Shown here: positions 8,988 to 17,927 of the stretch, one piece after another
Layout: every line of letters starts with the position of its first letter
How positions within the stretch are numbered: position 1 is the stretch's first letter
Assembly: GCA_025980465.1 (NCBI GenBank)
Contig: JAICXJ010000013.1
Span: 1-64,000 of the forward strand
DNA length: 64,000 bases
Direction of reading: 5' to 3'
Source: Frankiales bacterium
GTDB taxonomy: Bacteria; Actinomycetota; Actinomycetes; JAFAQI01
Notes under the pieces: model-generated
Told to the model about the DNA's origin: nothing
Database searches by the model: none
Seen by the model: the letters and a program-made list of their open reading frames with translations, nothing else
Position numbers and translations under genes: made by a program

Positions 8988-9197
8988 GTGGCTGAGGTTC
9001 GGGCCGAAATGGTCGCCAACGTCTGGAAGGTCGTGGTTGCCCAGGGCGATCAGGTCGCCGATGGTGACACCCTCGTGATTCTCGAGTCCATGAAGATGGA
9101 AATTCCGGTGCTGGCCGAGGGTTCGGGCACCGTCGACCTCAAGGTCGAGGAGGGCCAGGTCGTCCAGGAAGGGGACCTGATCGCGACGGTGGAGTGA
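8988..9197 (+). CDS. Stand-alone biotin/lipoyl carrier protein (TB7.3/Rv3221c-like)
   Basis: 69 aa with biotinylation motif ESMKMEIPVLAEGSGTV. Confidence 0.9.
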   Translation: MAEVRAEMVANVWKVVVAQGDQVADGDTLVILESMKMEIPVLAEGSGTVDLKVEEGQVVQEGDLIATVE

Positions 9198-9292
9198 CCC
9201 GGCGCCGGGAGATCGGGCCCGGTAGGCCGTTCGGCTCAACCCCGCGCCCGAAATGAGTCAAGGTCGCACTCGTTCGCGCCGAAGCATTCCGT

Positions 9293-10378
9293 GTGACCAC
9301 GGGACTGATCATCGAGCCGTTTCTGCGGGCGCTCGTCGACTGCGGGGGATCCGACTTGCACTGCAAGGTGGGCTCACCCCCGAGGGTCCGGATCGACGGC
9401 CGACTACGCAAGCTCGAAACCCGCGATCTGACGCCTACCGACACCGATCAGATGGTGCGCGAGGTGCTCCGGGAGGACCTCGTCGAGGAGTTCGACCGGA
9501 CGAGTGAGGCGGACTTCGCCTACTCCCTCGCCGGGGTGGGCCGATTCCGTGTCAACGCGTTCCGGTCGCGCGGTTCCTGCGGTTTGGTCTTCCGGCGGGT
9601 CTCGGTGGGTGCGATCCCGCTGCAGGATCTCGGGCTTCCGCCGGTCCTCGAAAGCCTCGCACTCGAGCCACGCGGCCTGGTGCTGGTGACCGGTCCGACC
9701 GGTTCGGGTAAGACCACCACGCTGGCCGGAATGATTGATCACATCAACGCCAACCGCGAGGTCCACTGCGTCACGATCGAGGACCCGATCGAGATCCTGC
9801 ACTTCGACAAGCTGGCGATGATCAACCAGCGTGAGGTCCGCGTCGACACCGACGACTTCAACGTCGCGCTTCGTGCTGCGATGCGGCAGGACCCCGACGT
9901 GATCCTCGTCGGTGAGATGCGTGACCAGGACACCGTCAAGGCGGCGCTCGCCGCGGCCGAGACCGGTCACTTCGTGATGTCGACCCTGCACACCACGGAC
10001 GCTCAGGAGACGATCACTCGCATCGTCGACTTCTTCCCGCCACACGAGCAGAAGCAGGTCCGGATCTCGCTCGCCGGCGCGCTTCGCGGCATCATCTGCC
10101 AGCGGCTGGTGCCGCGGGCCGACGGTGAAGGGCGTTGCGTCGCGATGGAGGTCTGCGTCAACACCGGCCGCGTCGCCGACGCAATCGTCGACGCCGAGAA
10201 GTCCTCGACGATCAACGCGTTGATTGCCGACGGCTCCTACTACGGCATGCAGACCTTCGACCAGCACCTGGTCTCGCTGATCCGCGACGGCGTGATCACG
10301 CTGGACGCGGCGATGACGGCCTCGACCAACCCGCACGACCTGACCGTCGAGCTTCGGCGGGTCGGCCTCGTCGCCTGA
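9293..10378 (+). CDS. pilT: PilT-type twitching motility ATPase
   Basis: GSDLHCKVGSPPRVRIDG, GPTGSGKTTTLAGMIDHIN Walker A, REVRVDTDDFNVALRAAMRQDPDVILVGEMRD, STLHTTDAQETITRIVDFFP. Confidence 0.88.
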   Translation: MTTGLIIEPFLRALVDCGGSDLHCKVGSPPRVRIDGRLRKLETRDLTPTDTDQMVREVLREDLVEEFDRTSEADFAYSLAGVGRFRVNAFRSRGSCGLVFRRVSVGAIPLQDLGLPPVLESLALEPRGLVLVTGPTGSGKTTTLAGMIDHINANREVHCVTIEDPIEILHFDKLAMINQREVRVDTDDFNVALRAAMRQDPDVILVGEMRDQDTVKAALAAAETGHFVMSTLHTTDAQETITRIVDFFPPHEQKQVRISLAGALRGIICQRLVPRADGEGRCVAMEVCVNTGRVADAIVDAEKSSTINALIADGSYYGMQTFDQHLVSLIRDGVITLDAAMTASTNPHDLTVELRRVGLVA

Positions 10379-10397
10379 TCGGTCTTCCGGCACGACG

Positions 10398-11222
10398 TCA
10401 GCCGGCCTGGCTGACGACCTCGCTGACCAGGTCTGCCACCACATCCGGCTGGTCCAACGACGGCAGGTGGGCGGTTCCGGGCAGAGTGCGAAACGCGCCG
10501 TCGCCGAGTCGTTCACCGAGGGTGCGCGAGCGATCGATCATCAGTGGTACGTCGTACTCGCCCGCGACGACGAGCGTCGGGGTCTGGATCTCACCGAGCC
10601 GGTCCCAGGCGGCAATGCCACTCGCACCGGCGCCTTCCGCAGCGTTGTGGGACAGCACCCGCCGGTTCATCTCCTGGGCCAGCCGGCGGGGCGCTCCGCT
10701 CACCCGGCCCTCGGGCGCGCCCGGTCCGTCGAGCCACAGCCAGGTCTCGAGACGGACCAGTAGCTCCTTGTCGGCGTCCTGATACGCGCGCTCGATCCGG
10801 TCACCGAGCACCAACGTGGCGGGATCGAGGCTCTCGAACTCCGGCGCGCCGCTGATCGCGGGTGCGATCAGCAGCATCGCCGCGACCCGTTCGGGCGCCG
10901 TGATCGCGTAGTCGAGCGCCAGCCCGCCGCCCATCGAGTTGCCGACCAGTACCACCGGCTCATCACCGAGCGAGCCAGCGACCGCGTCGAGGTCGTCGAG
11001 ATGGCGGAAGCCGGTGCTGCCCGGCGGAGTCGCGCCGTACCCCCGCCGGTCATATGTCACCGCGTCAACCGCCGACTGGAGTCGATCGATGACGGCGTAC
11101 CAGGACCGCTGATCGGTCACGCCGGAGTGAAGGAAGACCACCCGAGGAGCCGAGCTCTTCCAGCGTTGCCCGGCCAGCACCGCACCGTCGACGGCGACAT
11201 CGAACCGGGCCCCGAATCCCAC
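10398..11222 (-). CDS. Alpha/beta hydrolase
   Basis: FLHSGVTDQRSW, LVGNSMGGGLALDYA, PTLVVAGEYD, TAHLPSLDQP. Confidence 0.85.
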   Translation of the reverse strand: MGFGARFDVAVDGAVLAGQRWKSSAPRVVFLHSGVTDQRSWYAVIDRLQSAVDAVTYDRRGYGATPPGSTGFRHLDDLDAVAGSLGDEPVVLVGNSMGGGLALDYAITAPERVAAMLLIAPAISGAPEFESLDPATLVLGDRIERAYQDADKELLVRLETWLWLDGPGAPEGRVSGAPRRLAQEMNRRVLSHNAAEGAGASGIAAWDRLGEIQTPTLVVAGEYDVPLMIDRSRTLGERLGDGAFRTLPGTAHLPSLDQPDVVADLVSEVVSQAG

Positions 11223-11272
11223 GTCCCTGAGCCTCCCAGACGGCGGTCTGGACCACTGATCTGCTCAGCTGC

Positions 11273-11301
11273 TTGACGATTACATACCGAGTATGCATAC
11301 T
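11273..11301 (+). promoter_or_regulatory. Candidate padR promoter: TTGACG (-35), 17-nt spacer, CATACT (-10)
   Basis: -35 at 11273-11278, -10 at 11296-11301; the -10 is inside the operator repeats. Confidence 0.55.
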
Positions 11302-11325
11302 GCGTATGGCTACATACCGAGTATG
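11283..11325. repeat. Three CATAC-N3-GTATG palindromes (candidate PadR operator)
   Basis: CATACCGAGTATG 11283-11295; CATACTGCGTATG 11296-11308; CATACCGAGTATG 11313-11325. Confidence 0.85.
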
Positions 11326-11351
11326 TAGCTCTCGACAGGCAGGAGAGCGGA

Positions 11352-11948
11352 ATGTCGATCCGGCAGGGGATCCTCGCGATGCTCGCCGACGGGCCGCGTC
11401 ACGGCTATCAGCTTCGAGTGGACTTCGAGGAGCGGACCGGCTCGACCTGGCCGCTGAACATCGGCCAGGTCTACACGACGCTGTCCCGGCTCGAGCGCGA
11501 CGGGCTGGTGGTCGCCCTCGACGGGGGTGACGACGACACCCACAAGCCGTATGCGCTCACCGAGCTCGGTCGGGCGGAGCTTGCCGCGTGGTTCGCCACT
11601 CCGGTGCACCGCGAGGACCGGCCGCGCGACGAGCTCGCGATCAAGCTCGCGATGGCCGCTGAGATGCCCGGCGCCGACTTGCATGCGGTGGTGCAGGCCC
11701 AACGCACCGACACCATGCGTGCACTGCAGGACTACACGCGGTTGCGTCGCGCAGCCGATGCCGCGGGCGACGACCTGTCCTGGCCGATCGTGCTCGATTC
11801 ACTGATTTTTGCCACTGAGGCGGAGGTGCGGTGGCTGGACGCCACCGAGGAGCGGCTCGCCCGTCGCCGAGCCACGACGGCACGTACGACGTCCGATGGG
11901 GCCGCCGAGGCCGCCGCTACTGCTGACGATGGGGAGGCCGTGCGATGA
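11352..11948 (+). CDS. PadR-family transcriptional regulator
   Basis: ILAMLADGPRHGYQLRVDFEERTGSTWPLNIGQVYTTLSRLERDGLV wHTH; strong SD. Confidence 0.92.
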   Translation: MSIRQGILAMLADGPRHGYQLRVDFEERTGSTWPLNIGQVYTTLSRLERDGLVVALDGGDDDTHKPYALTELGRAELAAWFATPVHREDRPRDELAIKLAMAAEMPGADLHAVVQAQRTDTMRALQDYTRLRRAADAAGDDLSWPIVLDSLIFATEAEVRWLDATEERLARRRATTARTTSDGAAEAAATADDGEAVR

Positions 11949-12670
11949 CCGCGGTTCTGGAACTTCTCGAGGTCTCACGAGTCCACGGCTCGGGCGCGAC
12001 GGCGGTGAACGCCTTGCGAGGCGTCTCGCTGCAGGTCGGAGCCGGAGAGTTCGTCGCGGTGATGGGCCCCAGCGGATCCGGCAAGTCGACGTTGCTCAAC
12101 ATCGCCGGCGGGCTCGACAGTCCGAGCGCCGGCGAGGTGACCGTCGAGGGTGTCGCGCTTGCCGGCATGACCCGGGCCGACCTGGCGCAGGTGCGCCGCC
12201 GAAGCGTCGGCTACGTCTTCCAGGAGCTCAACCTCATCCCGGCTCTCACCGCCGCTGAAAACGTTGCGTTGCCGCGCGAGCTCGACGGAGTGAGCACCCG
12301 CAAGGCACGCGCCGAAGCGTTGGCAGCACTGAAGGACGTCGACCTCGCCGGCGTGGCGGGTCGGTTCCCCGACGAGCTGTCCGGCGGTCAGCAGCAACGC
12401 ATAGCGATTGCTCGGGCCCTGGTCGGCCCGCGGCGGCTGCTCCTCGCCGACGAGCCGACCGGCGCCCTCGACTCCGTCACCGGCGAGGACGTGATGAAGC
12501 TGCTGCGATCACGTTGCGATGAGGGCGCCGCGGCCGTTCTCGTCACCCACGATGCCCGGCTGGCCGGGTGGTCCGACCGCGTGATCTTCCTGCGTGACGG
12601 CTTGATGGTCGACGACACCGGCACGCCGCCGACTGCCGGCTCGCTGCTCACTGGGGGAGCGGGTCGATGA
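11945..12670 (+). CDS. ABC transporter ATP-binding protein (MacB/LolD type)
   Basis: [50 protein letters not shown] overlap with padR. Confidence 0.93.
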   Translation: MTAVLELLEVSRVHGSGATAVNALRGVSLQVGAGEFVAVMGPSGSGKSTLLNIAGGLDSPSAGEVTVEGVALAGMTRADLAQVRRRSVGYVFQELNLIPALTAAENVALPRELDGVSTRKARAEALAALKDVDLAGVAGRFPDELSGGQQQRIAIARALVGPRRLLLADEPTGALDSVTGEDVMKLLRSRCDEGAAAVLVTHDARLAGWSDRVIFLRDGLMVDDTGTPPTAGSLLTGGAGR

Positions 12671-15231
12671 GAGTCAGTGCGTGGCGCGCCGCGTTGCGCG
12701 TCGCGCGCCGCGACGCCTGGCGACACAAAGGCCGCAGTGTCCTGATCATCGCGATGGTGGCGATCCCGGTTCTTGGCCTGACCGGGGCCGACGTCCTGGC
12801 GCGCACGATGCAGCTGAGCCCGAGCGAGCGGGTGACCCGCGAGATCGGCCAAGCGGACGCGGCAATCGCGCTGGTGGGTGGCAACGTGCAGCAGACCGTC
12901 GACCCGCTGTACGGCGGGTTCTCCAACGACGCCTCATCGGCCAGCGCCCAGGTCCCCAACTTGACGGTCGGCAGTCCGCGCTATGCGGCGCTGTCCCGGC
13001 GGGCACTGGGCGTGCTCGGTGCGACGTCGTCGACGGCCCTCGCCCAGTTCACGGGGGTCGTCGGCGCTAACGACCTGCGCGTCGTGACCACGATCACGCA
13101 GCTGGCGCTGGACAAGCCGGTGACCAAGGGCATCGTCTCGCTGCAGTCCGGGCGGATGCCGCAGAACGCCTCCCAGGTCGCCGTCACGTCACGGCTTGCC
13201 CAGCGGCTCGGTTTGCACGTCGGAGCGCGGCTGACCGTTGGCGCTGAGTCACGGACCGTCACAGCGATCGTGCGCGACCCGGTCGACCTGCGCAACGAGG
13301 CGCTGTACGTGTTGCCGGGCGCGGTTGCCCTGCCGCACACGGACAACTACGGCGACACGGCGGTGATCGAGCTGGTTCAGACCAGACGCCCGGTGACCTG
13401 GCGCGAGGTCGCGATGCTCAACGGAATGGGGGTCGTGGTCGCGTCGCGAGCCGCTATCGAAAACCCGCCGCCGGGCGTGCCGTCCTACTCCTCGCACAGT
13501 CAGCTCACCACCCGTGACGCAGTAGGTGTCGAGACGGTCGCGATCGGCATGGCGATCCTCGAGGTCTGCCTGCTTGCGGGTGCCGCGTTCGCGGTCGGAG
13601 CGCGCCGGCAGCGTCACGACCTCGCGGTGGTCGCGGCCGCCGGCGGCGGCGCGGCCGACGTACGTCGGATCGTGCTGGCCGGCGGGGTGGTTCTCGGGCT
13701 GATCGCAACGCTGATCGGTGCGGCGCTGGGAATCGCGTTGTCACCGGCCGCGCTGCCGTACGTGGCGAATTGGGCGCACCACTCGCCCGGACACTTCGAC
13801 TTGCGATGGGTGGACATTCTGGGCGTCATCTTGCTCGGCCTGGTGACCGGCATCCTGTCCGCGGTACTTCCGGCAAGGTCAGCCGCTCGGGACGACGTGG
13901 TGCTCGCGCTGTCTGGGCGTCGCGGCGTTGTGCGTAGCCCCCGCCGGGTTCCGATCGTCGGGATCGTCATGATTGTCGCCGGCGTCGTGATCGCCTATCG
14001 CGCGACGCTGAACTTCCACTTCCGGGTCATCCTGGTCGGCGCCGTCGTGTCTCAGCTCGGCTTTGTGTTGTGCGCGCCCTCCTTGGTCGGCCTGATCTCG
14101 CGGCTCGGCAGGTACGTCGGCCTGGCACCGCGGCTGGCGCTTCGCGACGCCGCGCGCCACCGGGGCCGCTCGGGTCCGGCCGTGGCCGCCATCATGGCCG
14201 CGGTCTCCGGCGCGGTCGCAGTGTCGACGTACCTCGCGACGACCGACCACAACGAGAAGGCGTCCTTCATGCCGTTCGGTCGGATCGGCCAGCCGGTGCT
14301 CTATCTCAACAACCCGCAACCAGCGGCAACGCTCGCTCGGATCGACGCGACATTGCAGCGCGACCTCGCTGCCACCGGAGTCCTCGATGTGCCACAGGTG
14401 AACTGCGTCAGGGTGCGGTCGGGGTGCGCGCAGATCTACATCAACGGCTCCGTTGGCAGCTACCAAGGCATCGCGGTCGGCGGACCTGCCCTGTTGCGGC
14501 TCCTGATCCAGCGCACCGATGCAGCGGCCGAGCAAGCGCTTCGGGCCGGTCATCCGCTGGTCTTCTCCGACGCAGCACGCGGTCCGGCGGCAACGCAGAT
14601 CGGGTACACCGGCAACAACGGCTTCGTGCCCGCGGCAGCCGTGGGCTCGCCGTACGTCGTCGATATCGGCAACCGCGGATCCGCAACCAGCGCGCTCATC
14701 AGTCCAGGGGCGGCGGCGCGAATGCATGCCCGGACTTCGCTGGTGATGCAGATCCCGGTAACGCCGACGACGCCAACGCAGAAGCAAATCGACCGTGCCA
14801 ACGCACAGATCCCGCCGACCACCTCGATCGCCATGGAGACCGGCTACCACTCCCGTTACTCGACGGGGCTCATCATTCTCGCGATCGCAGCCGCGATCGT
14901 GATGCTCGGCGCCACCGCGGTCTCGGTCGGCCTGTCGATGGCGGAGAGCAAGCCCGACCTCGTGACCCTGTCAGCCGTCGGCGGTCGTCCGATGACCCGA
15001 CGGCTGCTGGTAGCCAGCCAGGCCGGCACCGTGTCGCTTCTCGGGGCGGTGCAGGGTCTGGTCGCCGGCCTGATACCGGCCTGGGCCGTGCTTCACGCGC
15101 TACGCCGGCCGCACTTCACCCTGCCGTGGCAGACGATGCTGCTGATCGTCGTCGCGATCCCGCTGCTGTCGATGATCGGTACGGCGCTGTTCGCGGGAAA
15201 CCGGCTGATCCTCGACCGGCGTACGACGTGA
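12667..15231 (+). CDS. FtsX-like ABC transporter permease (854 aa)
   Basis: Two FtsX-type TM blocks around large extracytoplasmic regions; ATGA overlap with ATPase gene. Confidence 0.88.
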   Translation: MRVSAWRAALRVARRDAWRHKGRSVLIIAMVAIPVLGLTGADVLARTMQLSPSERVTREIGQADAAIALVGGNVQQTVDPLYGGFSNDASSASAQVPNLTVGSPRYAALSRRALGVLGATSSTALAQFTGVVGANDLRVVTTITQLALDKPVTKGIVSLQSGRMPQNASQVAVTSRLAQRLGLHVGARLTVGAESRTVTAIVRDPVDLRNEALYVLPGAVALPHTDNYGDTAVIELVQTRRPVTWREVAMLNGMGVVVASRAAIENPPPGVPSYSSHSQLTTRDAVGVETVAIGMAILEVCLLAGAAFAVGARRQRHDLAVVAAAGGGAADVRRIVLAGGVVLGLIATLIGAALGIALSPAALPYVANWAHHSPGHFDLRWVDILGVILLGLVTGILSAVLPARSAARDDVVLALSGRRGVVRSPRRVPIVGIVMIVAGVVIAYRATLNFHFRVILVGAVVSQLGFVLCAPSLVGLISRLGRYVGLAPRLALRDAARHRGRSGPAVAAIMAAVSGAVAVSTYLATTDHNEKASFMPFGRIGQPVLYLNNPQPAATLARIDATLQRDLAATGVLDVPQVNCVRVRSGCAQIYINGSVGSYQGIAVGGPALLRLLIQRTDAAAEQALRAGHPLVFSDAARGPAATQIGYTGNNGFVPAAAVGSPYVVDIGNRGSATSALISPGAAARMHARTSLVMQIPVTPTTPTQKQIDRANAQIPPTTSIAMETGYHSRYSTGLIILAIAAAIVMLGATAVSVGLSMAESKPDLVTLSAVGGRPMTRRLLVASQAGTVSLLGAVQGLVAGLIPAWAVLHALRRPHFTLPWQTMLLIVVAIPLLSMIGTALFAGNRLILDRRTT

Positions 15232-15297
15232 TCCTCGCCGAGCGGCTTCGCAGCGCTCGAAAGCAGCGGCGCGCCGCGATCCTTCTAGCCTTGATGC

Positions 15298-16806
15298 GTG
15301 CCGACGATGGACGAGCTGCTGGCGGCGCGCGGGTTCGCCGACGCGGCGAGGCCGCGGGCCGGCGGCGTCGCCGAGACGCTGCACCGACTGGTCGGTGACT
15401 GGCAGCTCCTCGCCGACCTCTCGTTCGCCGACCTGTTGCTTCTGGTCCCGGACGAAGACGCGGAGAAGTTCGTCGTCGTCGCGCAGATGCGCCCCACGAC
15501 CGGTCCGACCGTCTACCAGGATGACCTGGTCGGTCGGGCCGTGACCGCCCGCGAGCGACCCCAGCTGGCGCTCGCGCTGACCGAGGGCCGAATCTGCCGC
15601 GAGGGGGACCCGGTGTGGTCGGAGGTCCCGGTGCGACAGGAGGCGCTACCGGTTCGGGTAGCCGGTGAGGTCGTAGCGGTTGTGGCGCGAGACACCAACC
15701 TGGCAGCCGCGCGCACCCCGAGCCAGCTGGAGATCGCCTACCTTCGTAGTGCCAACGATCTCGCCCAGATGCTCGCCGAAGGTTCCTGGCCGTACCCGGG
15801 GGAAGCGGCGGCTGAGGGCAGCGGACCCAGGGTCGGCGACGGGTTCATCCGGATCGATGCCGACGGGGTGGTCGCGTTCGCGAGTCCCAATGCGTTGTCG
15901 GCGTACCGACGGCTCGGCCATCCCGGCGACCTGAGCGGCCATTCGCTGGTGGCGGTCACGACCGCCCTCTCCGGGCGGGTCGCCGGGCCGCTCGGTGACC
16001 CGGCAGTGTTGGTCACCCGGGGGCGGACACCGGCCGGCGCCGACGTCGAGGCCGCCGACGCGGTGATCGCGCTACGCGCGCTGCCGCTTCAGCTCGACGG
16101 CGACCACATCGGCGCGGTCGTGCTGGTGCACGACGTCACCGAGCTCCGGCGGCGGGAGCGCGCGCTGCTCAACAAGGACGCCACGATCCGCGAGATCCAC
16201 CATCGGGTGAAGAACAACCTGCAGACGGTCGCGGCACTTCTGCGGCTGCAGGCCCGCCGGGTCGGCGTCGAGGAGGCGCGCTACGCGCTCGAGGAGTCGG
16301 TTCGCCGGGTCTCCTCGATCGCCGTGGTCCACGAGACCTTGTCCGGCAGCATCGAGGAGGCGGTCAGCTTCGACCAGGTCGCCGACCGGGTGCTGACGAT
16401 GGTCACCGAGGTCGCCGGTTCACATGTGCCGGTCAGTCGATCCGGATCGTTCGGCGTACTTTCGGCGGAGGTGGCGACTCCGCTGGCGATGGTGCTCGCC
16501 GAGCTGGTCCACAACGCCGTCGAGCACGGGTACGGGCCGGCGAGCGAGGCAGGCGCCGCGGCCGGGTCGGTCACTGTCGCAGTCGGCCCCGGTGCCGACC
16601 ACACCCTTTCGGTCGATGTCATCGACGACGGTCGCGGCCTGCCAGCGGGGTTCGCCATCGAGCGATCGGACCGGCTCGGGCTCCAGATCGTGCGCACTCT
16701 CGTCGAGGGCGAGCTCGCCGGCTCGCTCAGCCTGGTCGCCCGGCCCGAGGGCGGGACCCGCGCCTCCATCGTGATCGCCATCCCGACAGACCGGCCCGAG
16801 CACTAG
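15298..16806 (+). CDS. pdtaS: PdtaS-like sensor histidine kinase (HisKA_2/HWE type)
   Basis: REIHHRVKNNLQTVAALLRLQARR H-box, LVHNAVEHG N-box, DDGRGLP and RLGLQIVRTLV; N-terminal GAF-like domain. Confidence 0.88.
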   Translation: MPTMDELLAARGFADAARPRAGGVAETLHRLVGDWQLLADLSFADLLLLVPDEDAEKFVVVAQMRPTTGPTVYQDDLVGRAVTARERPQLALALTEGRICREGDPVWSEVPVRQEALPVRVAGEVVAVVARDTNLAAARTPSQLEIAYLRSANDLAQMLAEGSWPYPGEAAAEGSGPRVGDGFIRIDADGVVAFASPNALSAYRRLGHPGDLSGHSLVAVTTALSGRVAGPLGDPAVLVTRGRTPAGADVEAADAVIALRALPLQLDGDHIGAVVLVHDVTELRRRERALLNKDATIREIHHRVKNNLQTVAALLRLQARRVGVEEARYALEESVRRVSSIAVVHETLSGSIEEAVSFDQVADRVLTMVTEVAGSHVPVSRSGSFGVLSAEVATPLAMVLAELVHNAVEHGYGPASEAGAAAGSVTVAVGPGADHTLSVDVIDDGRGLPAGFAIERSDRLGLQIVRTLVEGELAGSLSLVARPEGGTRASIVIAIPTDRPEH

Positions 16807-16816
16807 ATTCCGCGTC

Positions 16817-17149
16817 ATGGCATACGACGAGGATCTCGCGAACCGGGTCCGCGAGCAGCTGTCGGGCGAAACCGTGGTCGAGAAGAAGATGTTCGGCGGG
16901 CTGGCGTTCCTGATCGGCGGCAACATGAGCGTGGCGGTGAGTCATCAGGGTGGGCTGTTGGTGCGGATCGACCCGGAGCAGACCGAGGCGCTGCTCACCG
17001 AGCCGGGGGCCGAGGAGTTCGAGATGGCCCGCGGCCCGATGAAGGGCTGGCTGCGGGTGAGCCCGGACGTGGTTGCTGACGACCCGGCGTTGGCGGCCTG
17101 GGTCCGTCGCGGTGTCGGCTACGCCCGGACGTTGCCGGCGAAGAAGTAG
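16817..17149 (+). CDS. TfoX N-terminal domain protein
   Basis: KKMFGGLAFLIGGNMSVAV...GPMKGWLRV motifs. Confidence 0.85.
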   Translation: MAYDEDLANRVREQLSGETVVEKKMFGGLAFLIGGNMSVAVSHQGGLLVRIDPEQTEALLTEPGAEEFEMARGPMKGWLRVSPDVVADDPALAAWVRRGVGYARTLPAKK

Positions 17150-17346
17150 TTGTGCGGAGCCTGGATCAGGCCGCCGACGACGCCGTTGTCATTGCTGTTG
17201 CCGGTGACGGCTGTGAAGATCAAGACGATCCCCACCACGAGCAGCGCCACGGCGATGATCACGTAGATCCGGAATCGCCAGATCGCAGCCCGGCGGTTGG
17301 GAGCCTCGCTCGCGACGATCGGTGGGCGGATGTAATCCTCCGCCAT
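17119..17346 (-). CDS. Small single-TM protein
   Basis: MAEDYIRPPIVASEAPNRRAAIWRFRIYVIIAVALLVVGIVLIFTAVTG; 3' overlap with TfoX gene. Confidence 0.65.
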   Translation of the reverse strand: MAEDYIRPPIVASEAPNRRAAIWRFRIYVIIAVALLVVGIVLIFTAVTGNSNDNGVVGGLIQAPHNYFFAGNVRA

Positions 17347-17354
17347 CGTCGGAC

Positions 17355-17606
17355 CTAGGCCGTTCGGAGGGCGGTGCGGACCCGGCGCCGCTTCACGGCG
17401 CGGCGCTCGTCCTCCGACAACCCGCCCCACACTCCGGCGTCCTGGTCGCTCTCGAGCGCCCACGACAGGCACGCGTCGACCGCTTCACAGCGCCGGCAGA
17501 CGGCCTTGGCCTCGTCCACCTGCAGGAGGGCCGGCCCGGTGGTGCCGATCGGGAAGAACAACTCCGGATCCTCGTCACGGCAGGCGGCTCGGTGTCGCCA
17601 GTCCAT
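17355..17606 (-). CDS. whiB1: WhiB-family iron-sulfur regulator (WhiB1-like)
   Basis: CX27CX2CX5C cysteines (C9, C37, C40, C46) and GVWGG turn. Confidence 0.9.
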   Translation of the reverse strand: MDWRHRAACRDEDPELFFPIGTTGPALLQVDEAKAVCRRCEAVDACLSWALESDQDAGVWGGLSEDERRAVKRRRVRTALRTA

Positions 17607-17660
17607 GCGTTACGTCCTTCCGTCAGGGCGCGGCGGGGGTGGCCGCGTCCGTCTGCTACC

Positions 17661-17704
17661 CACTTCGTGGCGCTGTCCACCTTTGTGAACAGTTTCACGA
17701 AGTG
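17661..17704. repeat. Inverted repeat CACTTCGTG / CACGAAGTG enclosing the CRP-like site
   Basis: CACTTCGTG 17661-17669, CACGAAGTG 17696-17704, perfect 9-bp arms. Confidence 0.7.
17684..17699. promoter_or_regulatory. CRP-like site TGTGA-ACAGTT-TCACG upstream of whiB1
   Basis: Matches TGTGA-N6-TCACA except the last base; 78-93 bp upstream of the whiB1 start. Confidence 0.7.
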
Positions 17705-17927
17705 CTCCGGACTTCCTGCCGGGTCTTGGTCTAACCGGGCTTCCGGCACGCTATTGCGTTGCCGGGGGGCTGTCCAGAGCTCTCCGCCTGACGCTAGATC
17801 CTGACTTAGCTCGGAGCAAGCATCCTCAGCCGAATCTGGCGGCCAAACCCTGTGTTACATCTCACACCGTGATCCACAAGGCGCCCACCATCTAACTGAA
17901 TGCGCTGTTTGACCAGTCGTTGAGGGG

